This document shows, in pieces, positions 37,544 to 45,196 of a stretch of 64,000 bases of DNA (its first letter is position 1; each line of letters opens with the position of its first letter). Made by a program: the position numbers and the translations under genes. Source of the DNA: Alkalibacterium sp. (lineage in GTDB: Bacteria; Bacillota; Bacilli; Lactobacillales; Carnobacteriaceae_A); contig JAFIFE010000003.1 in the NCBI GenBank assembly GCA_020832185.1, forward strand, positions 16,926-80,925, read 5' to 3'. The notes beneath the pieces were generated by a model that saw only the letters and a list, made by a program, of their open reading frames with translations, ran no database searches and was not told the origin of the DNA.

Positions 37544-38055
37544 AACACATCTCCTTTAGTATACCTTTCAGGTAACTGTTTAATAATTAAATCGATCGTT
37601 TGTTCAAGTGACTGGTCATTGAGGATAGTGAGGTCTGCTAATTCTCTGTATAGAGATTCTCTCTCACTATACAACGCGAACAGCGCAGATTTACCATCTT
37701 TTAATAAAGGTCTGTGTTCCGTTTCGATATCCGCGGCAATCTTCTCGATGGGGCGGTCTATAAAGAGAATCAGACCTGCTTTATTTAACCATGAGTGGTT
37801 TTCTTCTTTAATCGCGGCGCCTCCACCAGTCGAAATGATGCAGTCTTGTTTACCGGACAAGTCTTTGCAGGCTTGTGTCTCAAGTGAGCGAAAGACGTCT
37901 TCTCCTTTGGTGAATAAGTCTGGAATAGATTGCCCAGCCTGTTTTTCAATATACTCATCCATATCGACGAAAGAGAGGTGAAGTCGCTTGCTCAGTTCTT
38001 TTCCGATTGTTGATTTTCCACTACCAGTCATACCAATAAGAACAATGTTAGGCAT
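37540..38055 (-). CDS. aroK: Shikimate kinase
   Basis: A 171-residue kinase with P-loop GMTGSGKST, the shikimate-binding DMDEYIEKQAG and STGGGAA, and the lid DRPIEKIAADI...RPLL. ATG 38055 is preceded by AAGGAAGGG and lies 5 bases after the aroE stop. It phosphorylates shikimate ahead of AroA. Confidence 0.95.
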   Translation of the reverse strand: MPNIVLIGMTGSGKSTIGKELSKRLHLSFVDMDEYIEKQAGQSIPDLFTKGEDVFRSLETQACKDLSGKQDCIISTGGGAAIKEENHSWLNKAGLILFIDRPIEKIAADIETEHRPLLKDGKSALFALYSERESLYRELADLTILNDQSLEQTIDLIIKQLPERYTKGDVL

Positions 38056-38060
38056 GTCGG

Positions 38061-38870
38061 TCACCCTTCCTTCCACTGCGAATAATCACGGACTAATTCA
38101 TCCATCAATGTTTCAGGGAACGTCCGATTTTCCCATATTTCAACTGATTTGATGGCCTGTCCGATAAGCATTTCGAGACCATTTACTGCCGGTTTATCCT
38201 GGCTTTTTGCTTGCTTAAGGAAGACTGTTTCCAGTGGATTGTAAATCAGATCGATAAACGCATTGAACTGCGAGACCGTTTCATCTGAAATAGGTGAGGA
38301 AGACACATTGGGATACATCCCTACAGGAGTGGTGTTGATCAAAAAATCACCCTTTAAATCAGGTAAATCTTTATACGTCTTATACGAAATAATTCCGCCT
38401 CTTTCATTTTCCTTAGGTAAACGCGAGACTAAGGTGACGGAGTCTGCACCGTGATCTTTCACATATTGAACGACCATTTTAGAAGAACCGCCAGTCCCGA
38501 GTATCGTGACATGAGATCCTTTCAGATTCCATTGTCTTCTTTTGAATAATAAACCAAAGCCCTCGTAATCTGTATTGTAGCCTGTTAAATGGCCATCTAA
38601 ATTCAAAATGGTATTGACCACGCCGAGTTTTTCAGCGGTTGAATCGATAGCATCAAGGTAAGGCATGACCGCTTCTTTATAGGGGATTGTTACATTGGAT
38701 CCGTTGATCGACAAGACACGAATACTATCTATGGCTTGTTCAACCTTGTCAGCGGGAACAGGGAAATTCTTGTATGCCGCTCTTATACCCGTTCGTTTGT
38801 AGATTTCTTTGTGTAACTGGGGAGATAAACTATGTGTTAGTGTTTCTCCGATCAAGCCGTATAACTTCAT
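38061..38870 (-). CDS. aroE: Shikimate dehydrogenase
   Basis: A 269-residue NADP-dependent enzyme that reduces 3-dehydroshikimate. The substrate motif LIGETLTHSLSPQLH, the catalytic Lys in NVTIPYKEAV, the nucleotide loop LGTGGSSK and INTTPVGMYPN are all visible. ATG 38870 has AGGTGA upstream. First gene of the leftward aro operon, reading from the promoter at 38893-38922. Confidence 0.95.
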   Translation of the reverse strand: MKLYGLIGETLTHSLSPQLHKEIYKRTGIRAAYKNFPVPADKVEQAIDSIRVLSINGSNVTIPYKEAVMPYLDAIDSTAEKLGVVNTILNLDGHLTGYNTDYEGFGLLFKRRQWNLKGSHVTILGTGGSSKMVVQYVKDHGADSVTLVSRLPKENERGGIISYKTYKDLPDLKGDFLINTTPVGMYPNVSSSPISDETVSQFNAFIDLIYNPLETVFLKQAKSQDKPAVNGLEMLIGQAIKSVEIWENRTFPETLMDELVRDYSQWKEG

Positions 38871-38892
38871 CTGTTCACCTCGTTTTTCTAAA

Positions 38893-38922
38893 AGTATAAA
38901 CAACTGGTTCAGTAAAAAGCAA
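38893..38922 (-). promoter_or_regulatory. Predicted promoter of aroE-aroK-aroQ-tyrA
   Basis: On the minus strand TTGCTT, an 18-bp spacer and TATACT, about 23 bases from the aroE start codon. It lies back to back with the rightward aro promoter about 90 bp away. Confidence 0.6.
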
Positions 38923-39007
38923 CTATAAGTTAATGGTTGGACTTACTTTAATAAAGTGTAACATGAGAGGTAAATGATAAAAACAATAATTATTTTTAAT
39001 GTATTCC

Positions 39008-39036
39008 TTGACATTCTTTTTTTTACTTGCTAATAT
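39008..39036 (+). promoter_or_regulatory. Promoter of the rightward aro operon
   Basis: TTGACA at 39008-39013, a 17-bp spacer and TAATAT at 39031-39036: near-consensus. Transcription should start near 39043, 40 bases before the leader peptide. Confidence 0.85.
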
Positions 39037-39083
39037 TGTGAGCACAGTTAGTTAATGGCTGAAACAGTTGAGGAGTGTTATTG

Positions 39084-39167
39084 ATGAATACACAAAAAAA
39101 TAATTTAATGACCCCACAATTGAATCGTTATTACTTTAGCTTCTTTAGGAAAATCTATGGAGGCTAG
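39084..39167 (+). CDS. Aromatic amino-acid leader peptide (attenuator)
   Basis: A 27-codon reading frame with GAGGAG at proper spacing before ATG 39084. Its second half reads RYYFSFFRKIYGG: three Tyr and three Phe within 13 codons, directly before the attenuator hairpins. This is the design of pheA/trp leader peptides, where ribosome stalling at aromatic codons controls termination. It lies 48 bases downstream of the promoter of an aromatic operon. The codon for the last Tyr is itself part of the first hairpin arm. I infer Tyr/Phe-tRNA sensing. Confidence 0.8.
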   Translation: MNTQKNNLMTPQLNRYYFSFFRKIYGG

Positions 39168-39294
39168 AGCACTTTAAGCTGTTTTCAAAACAGTGCCCCC
39201 ATAGATTTCAGAAGAAATCGAATGGGCGCACACTTATAAAACTAAGCAACACTTTATATATGTGATTTTAACCAACGCTGCATTCGATTATCTT
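39151..39294 (+). promoter_or_regulatory. Alternative hairpins of the aro attenuator (antiterminator region)
   Basis: Four pairings are visible. Arm 1 (39151-39164) pairs with arm 2 (39195-39208), 13 of 14 bases. GATTTC (39204-39209) pairs with GAAATC (39214-39219). AATCGAATG (39216-39224) pairs perfectly with CATTCGATT (39281-39289), extended by AAGA/TCTT. The last arm is also the 5' arm of the terminator. The pairings are mutually exclusive. With the ribosome stalled on the Tyr/Phe codons, 1:2 forms, freeing 39212-39224 to block the terminator. After full translation, 1:2 is covered and the terminator folds. Confidence 0.7.
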
Positions 39295-39329
39295 AAAAAA
39301 AGATAACCGGGTGCAGCGTTTTGCTTTGT
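39274..39329 (+). terminator. Attenuator terminator of the rightward aro operon
   Basis: AACGCTGCA pairs with TGCAGCGTT and ATTATCTT with AAGATAA(C), about 20 bp with a small internal mismatch, a loop of A's, then TTTTGCTTTGT. It lies upstream of all structural genes of the operon, as expected for an attenuator. Confidence 0.85.
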
Positions 39330-39731
39330 CCGTTAGAATTTTTAATTCTTACGGGCAAAGTATGAGAGGAGCAAAGCGACTGTCAATCCTCTATAAGTCT
39401 GTAGGAATTTTCAATTCCTTTACAGACACAATATCAGAGGAGCACAGCGACTGTAAATCCTTAAGAAGTCCGTAATGATTTTCAATCATGTACGGATACA
39501 GTATAAGAGGAGCAACGCGACTGTTAATCCTTAAGAGGACTGTTAGAATTTTCAATTCTTACAGTCAAAGTATCAGAGGAGCGCAGCGACTGTGAGTCCT
39601 TAAGAAGTCCCTAATGATTTTCAATCATGTACGGATACAGTATAAGAGGAGCAAAGCGACTGTTAATCCTTAAGAAGACTGTTAGAATTTTCAATTTCTT
39701 ACGGACAACCGATAAAAGGCAGTTGAACAAC
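39328..39731 (+). repeat. Six tandem ~70-bp hairpin repeats in the aro leader
   Basis: Units begin at 39328, 39397, 39468, 39538, 39607 and 39677 (spacing 69, 71, 70, 69, 70); the sixth is truncated. Each begins with a hairpin (for example GTCTGTAGGAATT paired with AATTCC..TACAGAC in unit 2) followed by a conserved AGAGGAGCxxxGCGACTGT and AATCCTTAAGA. Arms differ between units yet mostly still pair: GTCTGTA/TACAGAC, GTCCGTA/TACGGAT, GACTGT/ACAGTC. Units 3 and 5 are nearly identical and units 4 and 6 similar, suggesting duplication of a ~140-bp pair. No coding function is apparent. Confidence 0.85.
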
Positions 39732-39769
39732 ACTAACCATTCAAAACTAAAAGATTGGAGAGTTCAAAC

Positions 39770-39862
39770 ATGGAAGGTAGCAATGAAAGTGACTTTACCA
39801 AGCGACACCAGTGGAGGGGATTAGATGATTATTCACACGTTAGGGCCCGAAAGTACCGATAG
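39770..39862 (+). CDS. Possible small ORF overlapping the BacA-like gene start
   Basis: A 30-codon frame beginning MEGSNESDFTKRHQWRG, with TTGGAGAG 8 bases before the ATG. It runs through the ribosome-binding site and first codons of the BacA-like gene in another frame, so it could couple translation to the next gene. No homology is recognised. It may equally be a chance frame. Confidence 0.25.
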   Translation: MEGSNESDFTKRHQWRGLDDYSHVRARKYR

Positions 39863-40382
39863 TTATGCGGCGGCCAAGACTTTACTCAATTCAGAAGAGG
39901 ATGATATCGTTGGTTATCCATCCTTTGACACGATTTTACATCATCTCGAAGAGCTTAAAGGAGACTGTGTTTTATTTCCCGTAGCTTTCCAGAGTGCACG
40001 GCGATCATATGGATGGAAAGAGTTCAATTATGATTATTGGGAAAACATCGAACTCATGCAGGTCTTTGCTAAAAAGACAAAACCGATGGTGCTGATCGAA
40101 AATAGCGCCAGACGAGAGAACAGCGCCATGATCCATCCGGCGACCACCATATTTTTGCAGAAGTATTTAAAGAAAGTAAAAGAAGACATTCCAATTACCT
40201 TTACTGACAGCAAGGTGAAAGCATGGACAGCCTTTCAGAACAAAGGATTAAAATACACGATTATTAGTGAAGATGTGTATGAAAAAGAAAAATGTAATGA
40301 TTATCAGTTGATCGAGCGCTATGAACCAGAGATGGTCTGGTGCTTGTATAAAATAAAAAATGAAGAGGAGCAATTAAAATGA
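39825..40382 (+). CDS. Prephenate dehydratase-fold protein, BacA-like
   Basis: A 185-residue protein. The N-terminus IIHTLGPESTDSYAAAKTL and the C-terminal MVWCLYKI align with BacA, the prephenate decarboxylase of bacilysin synthesis (TLGPEGTSSEYAAKH and MSWSLFGK, from memory). The catalytic TRF motif and the ACT domain of PheA are missing, so ordinary prephenate dehydratase activity is unlikely. No other bacilysin genes are nearby. It is the first structural gene of the aro operon, with GGAGGGG before ATG 39825 and a four-base overlap with aroF. It may act on prephenate or bind it to regulate the pathway (inference). Confidence 0.7.
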   Translation: MIIHTLGPESTDSYAAAKTLLNSEEDDIVGYPSFDTILHHLEELKGDCVLFPVAFQSARRSYGWKEFNYDYWENIELMQVFAKKTKPMVLIENSARRENSAMIHPATTIFLQKYLKKVKEDIPITFTDSKVKAWTAFQNKGLKYTIISEDVYEKEKCNDYQLIERYEPEMVWCLYKIKNEEEQLK

Positions 40383-41419
40383 TTATTGTATTAAAACAGG
40401 GAACAGGTTCAAAGGCGATTAAAGAAATTACAGAAAAAATAGAGGCACAGGGCGTATCGATCAGCCATTTTTCAGATGTTAAACGTGACTTTCTTGGAGT
40501 GATCGGCGACACGACGGGTCTTGATGAGCATAGAATTCAGGCACGTCCAGAAGTTGAGAAAATCATCCGAGTGGAAGAACCTTACAAACGTGCGAACCGT
40601 AAATTCCATCCGGAGAATTCAGAAGTTCAAATCGGACAGGAAACCATCGGAGGGCACAAACTGGGTATTATCGCAGGTCCGTGTTCAGTGGAAAGTGAAG
40701 AGCAGATCATCAGAGTTGCCAAGCAAATCAAAAAAGCGGGTGCAAACTTCCTTCGTGGAGGAGCATTCAAGCCAAGAACGTCACCGTACAGCTTCCAGGG
40801 ACTTGAACTTGAAGGGTTACGCATGCTGCAGGCGGCTAAAGCAGAAACAGGTTTACCGATTGTTACTGAACTGATGTCAGTGAAATGGATAGACGAATTC
40901 GTCGAGTCAGTGGACATGATTCAAATCGGTGCACGTAACATGCAGAATTTTGACTTACTGAAAGAAGTAGGAAAAACGAATACACCCGTTCTATTGAAGC
41001 GTGGCTTATCAGCAACCTACAAAGAATGGTTGATGTCAGCAGAATACATCATGTCTGAAGGAAACGAGAACGTCATTTTATGTGAGCGCGGAATCAGAAC
41101 GTTCGAACAAGGCACACGTAACACGCTGGATATTCAAGCTGTTCCAGTCATTAAAAAATTATCTCACTTGCCAATCATCGTGGATCCAAGTCACGCCGGT
41201 GGCATGTCATACTTGGTTGAATCGGGCGCTAAATCGGGAATCGTTGCCGGTGCAGATGGTCTGATGATCGAGGTACACAATGATCCTGAAAACGCATGGA
41301 GTGATGGCGAACAGTGCCTGACACCTGACGAGTTCGGTTTACTGATGGAGAAAGCTCAGAAACTTGCTGAAATAGAAGGTCGTTCAGTGCCATTGTCAAC
41401 TGAAGTATCCACTCATTAA
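40379..41419 (+). CDS. aroF: 3-deoxy-7-phosphoheptulonate (DAHP) synthase with ferredoxin-like domain
   Basis: A 346-residue type I-beta DAHP synthase, the entry enzyme of the shikimate pathway. An N-terminal ~70-residue ferredoxin-like domain (IIVLKQGTGSKAIKEI) precedes the barrel with GIIAGPCSVESEEQI, FLRGGAFKPRTSPYSFQG and VDPSHAGG. In Thermotoga this N-terminal domain confers tyrosine inhibition; the same is plausible here. It overlaps the BacA-like gene by four bases. Confidence 0.93.
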   Translation: MIIVLKQGTGSKAIKEITEKIEAQGVSISHFSDVKRDFLGVIGDTTGLDEHRIQARPEVEKIIRVEEPYKRANRKFHPENSEVQIGQETIGGHKLGIIAGPCSVESEEQIIRVAKQIKKAGANFLRGGAFKPRTSPYSFQGLELEGLRMLQAAKAETGLPIVTELMSVKWIDEFVESVDMIQIGARNMQNFDLLKEVGKTNTPVLLKRGLSATYKEWLMSAEYIMSEGNENVILCERGIRTFEQGTRNTLDIQAVPVIKKLSHLPIIVDPSHAGGMSYLVESGAKSGIVAGADGLMIEVHNDPENAWSDGEQCLTPDEFGLLMEKAQKLAEIEGRSVPLSTEVSTH

Positions 41420-41431
41420 GGAGTTAGCCAG

Positions 41432-42520
41432 ATGAATGACATTCAAGTTGAAGTACCTCAAGAAACAACTGAATATGCGATAAAGATTCAAAAAGGACTG
41501 CTTCAGAATGTGGGGGAAGAACTATCAGCAATCACCAGCAGCAGACGTGTGGCCGTGGTAACGGATAAGAATGTTCATCAGCATTATGGTGAAACAGTCG
41601 ACACGCAATTAAAACGCGCTGGTTTTACAGTTCATTTCATCATTTTAGAGCCGGGAGAGCAGACGAAGACATTTTCATCGATGCCTGCCATGTACAGTGA
41701 ACTGATCAATGCGGGAATCACAAGAAGTGATGTGATTGTTGCTTTAGGCGGAGGCGTCGTCGGAGACATTGCTGGCTTTGTTGCAGCCACATTTCTGAGA
41801 GGGATCGATTTTGTTCAAATCCCGACGTCTTTGCTGGCTCAAGTAGACAGCAGTGTGGGAGGCAAAGTAGGGGTCGATCTGCCGGAAGGAAAAAATCTGG
41901 CAGGCGCCTTTTATCATCCTAAACTGGTCATCATCGATCCGGATGTCTTAAATACCTTGTCTGACCATTACTTCTCAGATGGGATGGCCGAAGTCATTAA
42001 ATACGGCTGCATTAAGGACGCATCGTTTTTTGACAAACTGACTCAGCTCAATTCCAGAGAAAAGGTCATGGCTGAGATCGAAAACGTCATCGAGACCTGC
42101 TGTAAAATCAAGCAGGATATGGTCCAGCAGGATGAAAAAGATAAAGGTATCCGCATGCTTTTAAATTTTGGACACACTCTGGGTCATGCGATCGAAGCGT
42201 ATTACAATTATGAATCGATTACTCATGGGCATGCCGTGGCAATCGGAATGGTCACTTTAACGGCTATCGCAGAAGAAAAAGGACTCACTGAAAAAGGAAC
42301 CGCTGAGAAGGTAAGACGCTGTCTGTCTGGACATAATCTTCCAGCTGAACTGGACGAACCTGAAGCGTATGACTTTATATTATCCTATATAAAAAAAGAC
42401 AAGAAGCAGTTAAACAACCAGTTACATGTAGTTATTATAGAAACGATCGGACAAGCCGCTACCTATAAGACCGGTATCGGGTTCTTTGATCAATTGACAA
42501 CGGGAGGACAGATCACGTGA
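41432..42520 (+). CDS. aroB: 3-dehydroquinate synthase
   Basis: A 362-residue NAD-dependent enzyme of step two. The NAD/substrate motifs ALGGGVVGDIAGFVAATFLRG, TSLLAQVDSSVGGKVGVDLP and NFGHTLGHAIE (metal-ligand His) are intact. AAGGAG precedes ATG 41432. Its TGA overlaps the GTG of aroA. Confidence 0.96.
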   Translation: MNDIQVEVPQETTEYAIKIQKGLLQNVGEELSAITSSRRVAVVTDKNVHQHYGETVDTQLKRAGFTVHFIILEPGEQTKTFSSMPAMYSELINAGITRSDVIVALGGGVVGDIAGFVAATFLRGIDFVQIPTSLLAQVDSSVGGKVGVDLPEGKNLAGAFYHPKLVIIDPDVLNTLSDHYFSDGMAEVIKYGCIKDASFFDKLTQLNSREKVMAEIENVIETCCKIKQDMVQQDEKDKGIRMLLNFGHTLGHAIEAYYNYESITHGHAVAIGMVTLTAIAEEKGLTEKGTAEKVRRCLSGHNLPAELDEPEAYDFILSYIKKDKKQLNNQLHVVIIETIGQAATYKTGIGFFDQLTTGGQIT

Positions 42521-43779
42521 CGCATTTACAACTTGAACCAGGAAAAATAGCGGGTACAGTCACTGTACCTCCTTCAAAAAGCTTAGCACACCGGGCAATC
42601 ATTTGTGCCGGTCTGGCAGATGGACACAGTACGGTCCGCAATATTCAGTATTCTGATGATATTAAAGCAACCATTCAAGGCTTACGTGCCATGGGAGCGG
42701 AGATTACAGAAGAGAGGGACTCTGTCATTATCGACGGAATCGGTCTGAATGGGCGAGGGTCAATTCAAGCGGATCACTCATCGCGAACGATCGACTGCAA
42801 TGAATCCGGTTCTACCCTTCGGTTTTTAGTGCCAGTGGCTACCTTGTTTGAAGGGAAGACGCGTTTTGTTGGAAGAGGAAAGCTCGGGAAGCGTCCGCTC
42901 ACTCCTTTTGAAGACTTGTTCAATTCACAAGGATTGCTCTTTGCCACGACAAACACTGATACGTTAGATTTAACGGTAGAAGGACCGCTTGCACCAGAAG
43001 CAGTTGAACTGCGTGGTGATATCAGCTCACAGTTCATTACAGGCTTGTTGATGACTCTGCCGTTCTTAGACGGCGATTCTGCAATCAAAGTAACGACACC
43101 TCTTGAATCTAAAGGCTATATCGATTTAACGCTTGATGTATTTAAAGCATTTGGACTGACAATTCATGTAGAAGAAGACGGTCAGCTGTATAACATTCCA
43201 GGGAACCAGTCGATCAAAGCAGTGGACTATACAGTCGAAGGGGATTACTCTCAAGCAGCCTTTTTCCTGAGTGCAAATGCATTAGGGAATACACTTGATA
43301 TCAGCGGCCTGAATGAACAGTCACTTCAAGGAGATAAAGCGATCCTGTCAATTTTAGATACACTGAAGCAAGATACGCATCGAGTCATAGACGGGTCTCA
43401 GTGTCCGGATATTATTCCAGTGGCTGCATTAGTGGCTTCATTAAGTGAAGGAAGTACGCGTATTGAAAATCTTGAACGTCTGCGAATCAAAGAAAGCGAC
43501 AGACTGGAAGCAACTCAACGTGAACTCGAAGCGATTGGTGCAGATATACAAATAGAAGGAAACGACTTAGTCATCCAGGGGGTGTCCTCGTTAAAAGGAG
43601 GCGCAACAGTCTGGAGTCATAAAGATCACCGTATGGCCATGATGCTGGCGATCGCTTCTACACGCTGCGAAGAACCGATCATCATTAAAGACACGGAATG
43701 TGTCGCAAAATCATACCCGGATTTCTGGGACGTATTTAAAACATTAGGAGGAACAATCAATGAGCGGCATTTGGGGTAA
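42517..43779 (+). CDS. aroA: 3-phosphoshikimate 1-carboxyvinyltransferase (EPSP synthase)
   Basis: A 420-residue EPSP synthase. PPSKSLAHRAI, ESGSTLRFLVP, a GDISSQFITGLLMTLP region and RIKESDRLEAT are visible. The residues after ESGS follow the class II type (LRFLVP rather than the class I GTAMRPL), so glyphosate tolerance is possible but unproven. The start is GTG, preceded by GGGAGGA and overlapping the aroB stop. Confidence 0.95.
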   Translation: MTHLQLEPGKIAGTVTVPPSKSLAHRAIICAGLADGHSTVRNIQYSDDIKATIQGLRAMGAEITEERDSVIIDGIGLNGRGSIQADHSSRTIDCNESGSTLRFLVPVATLFEGKTRFVGRGKLGKRPLTPFEDLFNSQGLLFATTNTDTLDLTVEGPLAPEAVELRGDISSQFITGLLMTLPFLDGDSAIKVTTPLESKGYIDLTLDVFKAFGLTIHVEEDGQLYNIPGNQSIKAVDYTVEGDYSQAAFFLSANALGNTLDISGLNEQSLQGDKAILSILDTLKQDTHRVIDGSQCPDIIPVAALVASLSEGSTRIENLERLRIKESDRLEATQRELEAIGADIQIEGNDLVIQGVSSLKGGATVWSHKDHRMAMMLAIASTRCEEPIIIKDTECVAKSYPDFWDVFKTLGGTINERHLG

Positions 43780-44848
43780 AAACCTAGAACTATCATTATT
43801 TGGAGAATCACATGGGGACGCGATAGGCATAACGATCAACGGCTTAACACCAGGACTTGAAATCGATATGGATAAAGTTCTAGTCGAGATGGCCAGGCGT
43901 GCACCAGGGTCTAGTGAATTAACGACCCCTCGGAAAGAAAAAGATCTGCCTGAGATTTTGAGTGGATTTTTAGATGGAAAAACAACTGGGGCACCTTTGA
44001 CTGCCATCATCCGAAATACAAATACGCGGTCAAAAGATTACAGTTTGCTGAAAGATGTTATGCGTCCGGGACAGGCCGATTACCCGGGGCGAATGAGATA
44101 CAAAGGACACAATGACCACAGAGGAAGTGGACACTTTTCAGGTCGAATCACAGCACCGATCGTGTTTGCCGGAGCGATCTGTAAACAGTGGCTCGAACAA
44201 AAGGGTGTAACGATCGGGTCTCACATACAATCTATCGGAGCAATTGAAGACGAACGCTTTTCAGATCAGACAGAAGTAACCCTGGAACAGGTCGAAGCGT
44301 TCAAAAATGAGCAGCTGCCCCTTTTTAATGAAGAGAAGAAGCAGGCTATTCATGACTTAATTATAGAGGCCAAAGACGAAGGCGATTCAGTAGGAGGCGT
44401 CGTTGAAACGTTTGTCCTGGGCATTCCAGCAGGTTATGGTAACCCGTTCTTTGATTCAGTCGAATCGACGCTGGCTCACTTGGTGTTCTCCGTTCCTGCT
44501 ATCAAAGGAATAGAATTTGGAACAGGGTTTGATATCACGAAACTTAAAGGCTCTGAAGCCAACGATGAGTACTACTACGATGAGAATAATGAAATCAAAA
44601 CGCGTTCTAATAATAATGGGGGGATCATCGGCGGCATCACATACGGCATGCCGATCGTCTTCAGATCAGCGGTTAAACCCCCTGCTTCGATCAAGAAAAA
44701 ACAGCAGACCATTAATATTAAAGAAGGTAAGAATGCTGAACTTGAAGTAGAGGGACGTCATGATCCCTGTATCGTTCCCAGAGTTCTCCCTGTTTTGGAA
44801 GCCGTAACGGCTATTGGACTCACAGATCTGATGCTTGGAGGAAGTTAA
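43760..44848 (+). CDS. aroC: Chorismate synthase
   Basis: A 362-residue FMN-dependent enzyme producing chorismate. Conserved GESHGDAIGITINGLTPG, GRMRYKGHNDHRGSGHFSGR and the late RSNNNGGIIGGIT are intact. ATG 43760 has AGGAGG upstream and lies within the end of aroA. The chorismate mutase gene begins immediately after its stop. Confidence 0.96.
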   Translation: MSGIWGKNLELSLFGESHGDAIGITINGLTPGLEIDMDKVLVEMARRAPGSSELTTPRKEKDLPEILSGFLDGKTTGAPLTAIIRNTNTRSKDYSLLKDVMRPGQADYPGRMRYKGHNDHRGSGHFSGRITAPIVFAGAICKQWLEQKGVTIGSHIQSIGAIEDERFSDQTEVTLEQVEAFKNEQLPLFNEEKKQAIHDLIIEAKDEGDSVGGVVETFVLGIPAGYGNPFFDSVESTLAHLVFSVPAIKGIEFGTGFDITKLKGSEANDEYYYDENNEIKTRSNNNGGIIGGITYGMPIVFRSAVKPPASIKKKQQTINIKEGKNAELEVEGRHDPCIVPRVLPVLEAVTAIGLTDLMLGGS

Positions 44849-45124
44849 ATGAGTGAACTGGATGGGTACAGAAATGATATCGATGCAATTGATCAGGAAT
44901 TGACCACTTTATTTGAAAAACGGCTTGAGACGGTACTGAAGGTAGGTGAATATAAGAAGAGGCATGACCTGCCAATTCTTGATTCCAGCCGTGAAAAAGC
45001 GGTCATCGAGAAGAATATCGACCGGCTGAAAAATAAAGCGTATCAGGAAGAAGTGTCAGAGTTTTACAAAGCACTGATGGCGATCACCAGAGGCACCCAG
45101 CAGAAACTGATGGATGAAGAATAA
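44849..45124 (+). CDS. Chorismate mutase, AroQ type
   Basis: A 91-residue all-helical chorismate mutase: YRNDIDAIDQELTTLFEKRLETVLKVGEYKKRHDLPILDSSREKAVIEK shows the Arg, Lys and second Arg expected in the active site. It converts chorismate to prephenate, the substrate of TyrA and of the BacA-like protein. ATG directly follows the aroC stop, and GGAGG is in the aroC end. Last gene of the operon. Confidence 0.92.
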   Translation: MSELDGYRNDIDAIDQELTTLFEKRLETVLKVGEYKKRHDLPILDSSREKAVIEKNIDRLKNKAYQEEVSEFYKALMAITRGTQQKLMDEE

Positions 45125-45140
45125 ATTGAATACTCAAAAG

Positions 45141-45186
45141 AAGACACGCATTATCACACTTAAGTGATAGTACGTGTCTTTATTTA
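45141..45186. terminator. Bidirectional terminator between aro operon and sulP
   Basis: AAGACACG/CGTGTCTT plus inner TATCAC/GTGATA, followed by TTTATTTA on the plus strand. It lies between two converging transcription units. Confidence 0.8.
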
Positions 45187-45196
45187 TAGCCGTTAT

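Noticed and set aside
39627..39824. A 65-codon frame through the tandem repeats
   Set aside because: It translates repeat units and has no ribosome-binding site. Substitutions among units follow hairpin pairing rather than codon conservation.
42510..42521. CACGTG at the aroB/aroA junction and others at 12408, 16583, 25128 and 57398 as parS candidates
   Set aside because: Only the hexamer core matches. The flanking TGTTN/AAACA arms are missing.
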